Below, piece after piece: positions 59,656 through 64,000 of a stretch of DNA of 64,000 bases; positions within the stretch are counted from its first letter, which is position 1; each line of letters begins with the position of its first letter. The notes under the pieces were generated by a model. The model was not told where the DNA came from and searched no databases. It saw nothing but the letters and a program-made list of their open reading frames with translations. Made by a program: the position numbers and the translations under genes. Source of the stretch: Leucobacter sp. 7(1) (GTDB taxonomy: Bacteria; Actinomycetota; Actinomycetes; Actinomycetales; Microbacteriaceae). The stretch is taken from contig NZ_FUID01000022.1 in assembly GCF_900163635.1 (NCBI RefSeq), forward strand, positions 18,185-82,184. The letters are read 5' to 3'.

Positions 59656-61296
59656 TTAGCGCGCGCCCAGGGTCGCTGCCCAGGGGTAGTAGAGGAAGTT
59701 GATCGAGGGCGAGAGTCCAGTGACGCGCTCCCCCAGATACATCGCGTTGGGGGCGGTCACGAGGGGCAGCCACGGGAGCTCCTCGTTGGCGAGCTGCTGG
59801 GCCTGGGCCGTGAGCGCGCTACGCGACTTCGGATCCATCGTCGAGACCGCCTCGGTGACAAGCGAGTCGTACTCCGGGTTCTCCCAGTTGCCGTAGTTCG
59901 AGAATTCGCCGGTGCGGAGCACCGCGTACATCTCGAGGGGGTCCGGGCTGGAGAGGTACCACTGCGTGTAGAACAGGTCGACACCCTTGCGCGCGTCGGG
60001 ATCCGAGAACAGGGTCGTGTAGGCAGCGGGGGTGACCGTCTCGATCTTGACGTCGAGCCCGATCGACTTGCCGGCGGCGGCCGTAGCCTGGGACACGATC
60101 GCGAAGTCCTGGTTGATCGGCGCGGTGACGAGCTTCACGCTCGCCCCGCTCGCACCGGCCTCCTCGACAAGCGCCTTCGCCGCCTCAACATCGTGCGGAT
60201 ACGCCTCGATCTCCGCAAATGCGCTCTCAGTGACGGCCGGATCGGCGTCTCCCCACACGGACGGCGTGGTGAACACATCGGTCACCTCGCCCACGCCCTT
60301 ATTCATGGCGTCCAGGATGCCCTGGCGATCGAGGGCCATGAGCAGCGCCTTGCGCACGCGTACATCGCCGAGCGGCCCCTCCATGTCCGACACGATGAGA
60401 TTCGAGACGGCGGTGTTCATGCCGTAGAGCACGTCACCGCCCGCGTCCTGCAGGTTTTGCGCCGCGTCAATCGGCAGCAGCCAAGTACCGTCAACCTCGC
60501 CCGATTTCAGGGCGTTGGTGCGCGCCGTTGCGTCGGTCATGAACACAAAGTCGAAGCGCTCCGATTTGGCCGCCAGCTCAGGATTCCAATAGTCGGCGAA
60601 GCGGCTCAGCGAAATCCTCTCCCCGGACTTCCACGAGTCGAACTGCATGGGGCCGGTGCAGTTCACGCCGGTGCTCGAGTTGCCGTAGTCGGCCCCGGCC
60701 TCGGCCAGCGTCGCCGCGGACTCGATAACGCCCGCGGAGCCGCCCATGCCCAGGTTGAACTGGGAGTCCGGGATCGTGGTGGTCACGGTCACCTCGCGCT
60801 CCCCGGTCTGCTCGATCGAGGCGACGTTCTGGTAGACGCTGAACCAGGAGGAGCCGAGTTCCGGGTCGATGTGGCGCTGCATCGAGGCCACCACGTCGGC
60901 GGCGGTCATCACGGTGCCGTCGTGGAACTTCACGCCGTCACGAATCTGGTACACCCAGGTGGTGGGGGTCGGGTTCGCGAAGGACTCCGCGAGGCTCGGC
61001 TCCAGGGTGAAGTCGGGGTTCAGGCGCAGCAGCGACTCGCACACGTTCGCGAGCACCTGGTTGTCGGCGTAGTCGAAGGCGTAGGCGTAGTCGAGCGAGA
61101 ACGGCTCGGCGTAGCTCGCCCAGGTGATCTGCTCGATGTCCCCCGCGGGGGCGGCGGTCTGCTCGGTGATCTCCCAATCGAGCGGGGCGGATCCGGCGCT
61201 GGATCCGCCGCCCGAGCAGGCGGTGAGGCTGAGGCCCGCGATTGCGAGGCCCGCGATGAGGGCGACGCCGCGGCGGCGTTTCGGTGTCGTGAACAA
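59656..61296 (-). CDS. ABC transporter substrate-binding lipoprotein (SBP_bac_5)
   Basis: This 546-residue extracytoplasmic lipoprotein starts MFTTPKRRRGVALIAGLAIA and has the lipobox LTAC (lipidated Cys about residue 27) followed by a Gly/Ser linker. The family-5 solute-binding domain has VCESLLRLNPDFTLEPSLAESF, then YQIRDGVKFHDGTVMTAADVVASM. Members bind oligopeptides, opines, nickel or other nitrogenous compounds. The amidohydrolase next to it suggests an N-acylated or amide compound here. It follows the amidohydrolase gene by 38 bases on the same strand. Confidence 0.93.
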   Translation of the reverse strand: MFTTPKRRRGVALIAGLAIAGLSLTACSGGGSSAGSAPLDWEITEQTAAPAGDIEQITWASYAEPFSLDYAYAFDYADNQVLANVCESLLRLNPDFTLEPSLAESFANPTPTTWVYQIRDGVKFHDGTVMTAADVVASMQRHIDPELGSSWFSVYQNVASIEQTGEREVTVTTTIPDSQFNLGMGGSAGVIESAATLAEAGADYGNSSTGVNCTGPMQFDSWKSGERISLSRFADYWNPELAAKSERFDFVFMTDATARTNALKSGEVDGTWLLPIDAAQNLQDAGGDVLYGMNTAVSNLIVSDMEGPLGDVRVRKALLMALDRQGILDAMNKGVGEVTDVFTTPSVWGDADPAVTESAFAEIEAYPHDVEAAKALVEEAGASGASVKLVTAPINQDFAIVSQATAAAGKSIGLDVKIETVTPAAYTTLFSDPDARKGVDLFYTQWYLSSPDPLEMYAVLRTGEFSNYGNWENPEYDSLVTEAVSTMDPKSRSALTAQAQQLANEELPWLPLVTAPNAMYLGERVTGLSPSINFLYYPWAATLGAR

Positions 61297-61334
61297 CGGT
61301 GTTCTCCTTTGGTGGGGGGCAGGACGGGGGTGGA

Positions 61335-63002
61335 TTATTCCGGTCGGGCGTAGACGCGCTCCCCGGAGATCCAGGTTTCGCGCACGCGCGCGCGATGCAG
61401 CTCATCGGGGGCGAGCGTGAACGGATCGGGCTCGATCACCACAAGGTTCGCGAGATACCCGGACGCGATCGTGCCGGTGTCGTGGTCCCGGTGGTTCACG
61501 TAGGCGGTTCCCGAGGTATACGCGGCGAGCGCGGTCTCCAGCTCGAGGCGCTGTGTCTCCCCGCCGAGCGGCCCCTCGGCGATGTCTGGGCCGACGCGGG
61601 TCACCCCGATGTGGATCGCCGCGAGCGGGTCGGCCGAGGACACCGGCCAGTCGCTGCCGGCGGCGAGCCGGGCACCGCCCCGCTGCAGATCGCCGAACGG
61701 GTACTGCCGCTGCACGGCCCCCTCCTGCAAGAAGGGCAGCGTGAGCGTGTCGAGCTGATCCTCGTGGGTGGCCCAGAGCATCTGCAGGTTCGCGGTCGCG
61801 CCTGACTCTGCGAAGCGGGCAGCATCCGCCTCGGTCACGACCTGCAGGTGCGCGAGGTGGTGCCGCGCATCGCTCGGGCCATTGGCGGCGCGGGCGGCGG
61901 TGACGGCGTCGAGGGCGTCTGCGACAGCGCGGTCACCGAGCGCGTGGAAATGGACCTGCATCCCGGCGGCGTCGAGGCGCGTGACGGCCTCGGTGAGGAT
62001 CTCGGGATCGACGAAGGAGATGCCGTGGTTGCAGGTGTCGTGGCCCTGTGCGTCCCGGTAGGGTTCGATCATTGCGGCGGTGTAGTTCTCGGCGACACCG
62101 TCCAACATCATCTTTACGGTGCCGAGATCGAATCGCTCGGCGGTGCCGCTCGCGCGGCGTGCGTCGCGGAGCGCGAGCTTTTCCTCGATCTGTTCGAGGC
62201 CGCGGTCGCGCTCCCACCACTGAGCCCCCACGACGTGTACCCGCAGGGTGTCCTCGGCGACGGCGCGCTCGTAGGCATCCAGTGTGCCCAGCCCCGGGCC
62301 GTCGGCCCCGACCCAGGCGTCTTGCCAGCCGGTGATCCCGAGTGCCATGAGCTCGGCCTGAGCGTGGAGCAGGCCCCGGTAGATCAGCTCCGCGGAGTTG
62401 TTGGGCTTCACCGCCGCGAACAGGTCCCCCGCCCCCTCGTGGAAGGTGCCGGCGGGGGTGGCGTCCTCCTCGCGTTCAATCCGACCGTCCGCCGGATCCG
62501 GGGTGGAGCTATCGAGGCCCGCGGCACGGATCGCGGCGGTGTTCGCCCACGTACTGTGGTGGTCTCGACTCATCAACAGGACGGGGCGATCCGGCACAAC
62601 GGCGTCGATGAGCGCACGCGTCGGTGCACCGCCCGGGAAGTGATCCATCGACCAGCCTCCGCCGAGAATCCATGGCTCTTCAGGGTGGGCCGCCGCGTAA
62701 TCGGCGATCAGACGCACCGCATCGGCTGCGTCCTCGGATCCGGTGAGATCGCACTGGAGCGCTTCGACTCCGCCGCTGATGGGGTGGATGTGCGCGTCTT
62801 GGAAACCCGGCGAGAGCAGGGCACCGGCCAGGTCGACGCGAGCGGTCTCGGGGCCCGCCAGTGCCGCGGCCTCGACGTCGGGCAGCACCGCGACGATTGT
62901 GCCCTCGCTCACGAGCACAGACATTCCGTGCAGTGGCGCGCCGCGCCCCGTGAACACTGCTCCTCCGGAGAACAGCACCTCGTGTGGAATCTTGCTGGCC
63001 AT
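61335..63002 (-). CDS. amidohydrolase, YtcJ-like (Amidohydro_3)
   Basis: This 555-residue metal-dependent hydrolase has GFQDAHIHP (HxH metal ligands, about 67), LLMSRDHHSTWANTAA, KMMLDGVAENY, HFHALGDRAVADALD (two histidines) and GSDWPVSSADP with the metal-binding aspartate. These are the YtcJ/Amidohydro_3 signatures. Members cleave N-acyl amino acids, formamides or cyclic amides. I start at the ATG at 63002; the frame open to 63062 overlaps the operator. It is the first gene of the transporter/monooxygenase operon and is divergent from the TetR gene, so its expression is probably ligand-induced. Confidence 0.9.
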   Translation of the reverse strand: MASKIPHEVLFSGGAVFTGRGAPLHGMSVLVSEGTIVAVLPDVEAAALAGPETARVDLAGALLSPGFQDAHIHPISGGVEALQCDLTGSEDAADAVRLIADYAAAHPEEPWILGGGWSMDHFPGGAPTRALIDAVVPDRPVLLMSRDHHSTWANTAAIRAAGLDSSTPDPADGRIEREEDATPAGTFHEGAGDLFAAVKPNNSAELIYRGLLHAQAELMALGITGWQDAWVGADGPGLGTLDAYERAVAEDTLRVHVVGAQWWERDRGLEQIEEKLALRDARRASGTAERFDLGTVKMMLDGVAENYTAAMIEPYRDAQGHDTCNHGISFVDPEILTEAVTRLDAAGMQVHFHALGDRAVADALDAVTAARAANGPSDARHHLAHLQVVTEADAARFAESGATANLQMLWATHEDQLDTLTLPFLQEGAVQRQYPFGDLQRGGARLAAGSDWPVSSADPLAAIHIGVTRVGPDIAEGPLGGETQRLELETALAAYTSGTAYVNHRDHDTGTIASGYLANLVVIEPDPFTLAPDELHRARVRETWISGERVYARPE

Positions 63003-63061
63003 CACGCTCCTCGTTCGACTCTGAATCAAGCTGTTCTGGAGCGTAATCGAGGTGCGTGACA

Positions 63062-63082
63062 TTTGTCAAAGCCTTTGACAAA
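63062..63082. promoter_or_regulatory. TetR operator candidate, perfect 21-bp palindrome
   Basis: TTTGTCAAAG-C-CTTTGACAAA is a perfect inverted repeat in the 164-base gap between the amidohydrolase and TetR starts. Extra TGACA/TGTCA half-sites flank it (63057 and about 63087-63092), so two regulator dimers could bind side by side. Confidence 0.8.
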
Positions 63083-63140
63083 GTATTTGTCATCGTGATG
63101 AACTAAGGCTTCCGCGCGTCACGAAGTCACACTGATGCTC

Positions 63141-63146
63141 TACGCT
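63141..63146 (+). promoter_or_regulatory. candidate -10 box (TACGCT) of the TetR gene
   Basis: TACGCT lies 20 bases before the ATG at 63167, with a ribosome-binding site GGAGAGGAG in between. This promoter is leadered, unlike most others here. Confidence 0.45.
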
Positions 63147-63166
63147 GGGCGCTGGAGAGGAGCCCC

Positions 63167-63874
63167 ATGACCGCGCCGTCAGCAGCGACACCCGCCGCAT
63201 CGCCCACCCGCCGCCGCGGGGGTGCGAGAAAGATCAAGCTCGACACCGAGCTCATTGTCAGCACGGGCCTCGCCGTCGCCGCGGAAACCCGCTCCAACGA
63301 CTTCTCCGCGAAGGCCCTCGGGCTGCGCCTCGGAGTGGACCCGTCTGCGATTTACCGCCATTTCCGGAGCAAGTCCCACCTCATGGAGGCGCTGCTTGAC
63401 GAGTTGCACATCCGGGCGATGGACAGCATCACTGCGCCGCCCGAGGACTGGCGAGGGCGCATCCGCCAGCTCGCGCTGGGCACGCTCGTAGAGTACTGCG
63501 CGCACCCCTCCATCGCGGCGGAATCGATGGTGCTGACCACGCACGGCCCGGGCGAGCTGCGCGCCATCGAGCTGATCCTCGACGCACTGGATCGCGCGGG
63601 ACTCGCCCCCGATGACGTCGTACGCCACTACGCGCTGTTTTCTTCCTACCTCCTGTCGACCGCCTCGGGAATCGCCCGCGCACGGATCGAGAGCGGCGAC
63701 GAGCAGGCGGCAACGGAGGGCTCACCCTGGCTTGACGGCCCCATCCTCGCGGATCCGCGGATGTACCCGCAGATCGCGCGATTCACGGGCCCGCTTGCCG
63801 AGCTCGACGACCACGAGACGTACCTGTTGGGGATCGAGACCCTCATCCGCTCCGCCGAACGTGCCACGGCGTAG
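63167..63874 (+). CDS. TetR family regulator, likely controller of the amidohydrolase/importer operon
   Basis: This 235-residue protein has a basic N-terminal tail (PTRRRGGARKIKLD). The helix-turn-helix is NDFSAKALGLRLGVDPSAIYRHFRSKSHLMEALLDEL, where the DPSAIYRHF helix should contact DNA. The C-terminal ligand domain (from about 85) has the TetR_C pattern of the VirSR-like branch. It is divergent from the amidohydrolase gene, and a 21-bp palindrome with extra half-sites lies between them. It is therefore the likely repressor of the operon and of itself. The inducer may be the imported substrate. The gene is followed by the third palindromic repeat. Confidence 0.92.
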   Translation: MTAPSAATPAASPTRRRGGARKIKLDTELIVSTGLAVAAETRSNDFSAKALGLRLGVDPSAIYRHFRSKSHLMEALLDELHIRAMDSITAPPEDWRGRIRQLALGTLVEYCAHPSIAAESMVLTTHGPGELRAIELILDALDRAGLAPDDVVRHYALFSSYLLSTASGIARARIESGDEQAATEGSPWLDGPILADPRMYPQIARFTGPLAELDDHETYLLGIETLIRSAERATA

Positions 63875-63911
63875 CCCCCGCGGCCCCGCGGCACGGCGGC
63901 CCCGCGAGACA

Positions 63912-63959
63912 CATCGATGGGTGAGTTTCTGGGGCTTCGCCCGCATGAAGCCCCAGAAA
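63912..63959. repeat. 62-bp palindromic repeat, copy 3, truncated by adapter sequence
   Basis: The left arm (63912-63937) is complete and identical to copies 1 and 2, followed by the loop CGCCCGCATG. Only the first 12 bases of the right arm (63948-63959) are present before non-genomic sequence begins. It lies 38 bases 3' of the TetR gene. Confidence 0.95.
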
Positions 63960-64000
63960 GCTCTCTCATATACACATCTGACGCTGCCGACGCAACTCCA
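63960..64000. other. sequencing adapter (Nextera-like) at the end of the sequence
   Basis: From 63961 the bases TATACACATCTGACGCTGCC and their flanks match the reverse complement of the Illumina Nextera read-1 transposase adapter. There are two substitutions in the first eight bases, then an unbroken match to about 63992, followed by eight unexplained bases. The sequence replaces the rest of the third palindrome copy, so it should not be treated as genomic. It suggests a contig end where the hairpin stopped assembly. Confidence 0.93.

Noticed and set aside
59635..61353. 572-codon plus-strand frame opposite the substrate-binding protein gene
   Set aside because: It is antisense to a well-supported lipoprotein gene, is Arg/Gly/Val-rich and has no motif.

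Overview
This window is about 64 kb of high-GC DNA from an actinobacterium, most likely a member of the Microbacteriaceae and possibly a Leucobacter-like organism. The evidence is the pervasive G/C third-position use, GTG starts, many apparently leaderless promoters, an AldR-type Lrp/alanine dehydrogenase pair, and actinobacterial family signatures (DUF3516 helicase, TM0106 nuclease-helicase, DUF2130 protein, 470-residue CaiB-like enzyme). It reads as chromosome: one tRNA-Gln(CTG), no rRNA, no insertion sequence, no CRISPR array. The genus is an inference.

Layout. 1-3.3 kb: the 5' part of an alpha/beta hydrolase, a low-GC Abi/HEPN gene divergent from a ClbS-like gene, a VOC protein and the tRNA. 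3.4-8.8 kb: amino-acid decarboxylase, APC permease and universal stress protein on the minus strand, with a divergent LysR gene. 8.9-14.2 kb: an esterase-like hydrolase, then a minus-strand run wecB, glycosyltransferase, deoC, ppx. 14.3-22.2 kb: a low-GC DUF3800 gene, a coupled DUF2130 protein and Ski2-like helicase, and an XRE-controlled membrane protein/ABC exporter cluster. 22.4-26.5 kb: ene-reductase, winged-helix (AlkZ-like) protein and Na+/H+ antiporter. 26.8-29.7 kb: nicotinamidase, Lrp regulator, alanine dehydrogenase and a small unknown protein. 29.9-40.9 kb: aminotransferase, membrane protein and a 1223-residue nuclease/helicase joined by 4-nt overlaps, then a DEAD-box helicase with a Gly/Gln/Arg-rich tail, an MFS transporter and a DUF4349 lipoprotein. 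40.9-45.6 kb: polyamine-oxidase-like enzyme, APC permease and a divergent succinate-semialdehyde dehydrogenase, a plausible putrescine/GABA route.

45.7-63.9 kb is an accessory catabolic region. Genes include a TetR/SDR/CaiB-like CoA-transferase unit; a phenol-hydroxylase-type flavoprotein with a divergent IclR regulator and a downstream ThDP enzyme; and a tightly packed operon of amidohydrolase, peptide-type ABC importer, PhzS-like flavin monooxygenase and DUF3237 protein, divergent from a TetR regulator. Three regulator genes here have an obvious inverted repeat in the adjoining promoter region. I could not assign the substrate; this is the best candidate for an undescribed pathway.

Three other signals stand out. 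A 62-bp palindrome (26-nt arms, 10-nt variable loop) occurs three times, each just 3' of a gene. At least eleven genes share the layout TANNNT, six bases, start codon, which implies leaderless transcripts. The last 40 bases are not genomic: from 63961 the sequence matches the Illumina Nextera transposase adapter with two substitutions, and it interrupts the third palindrome copy.
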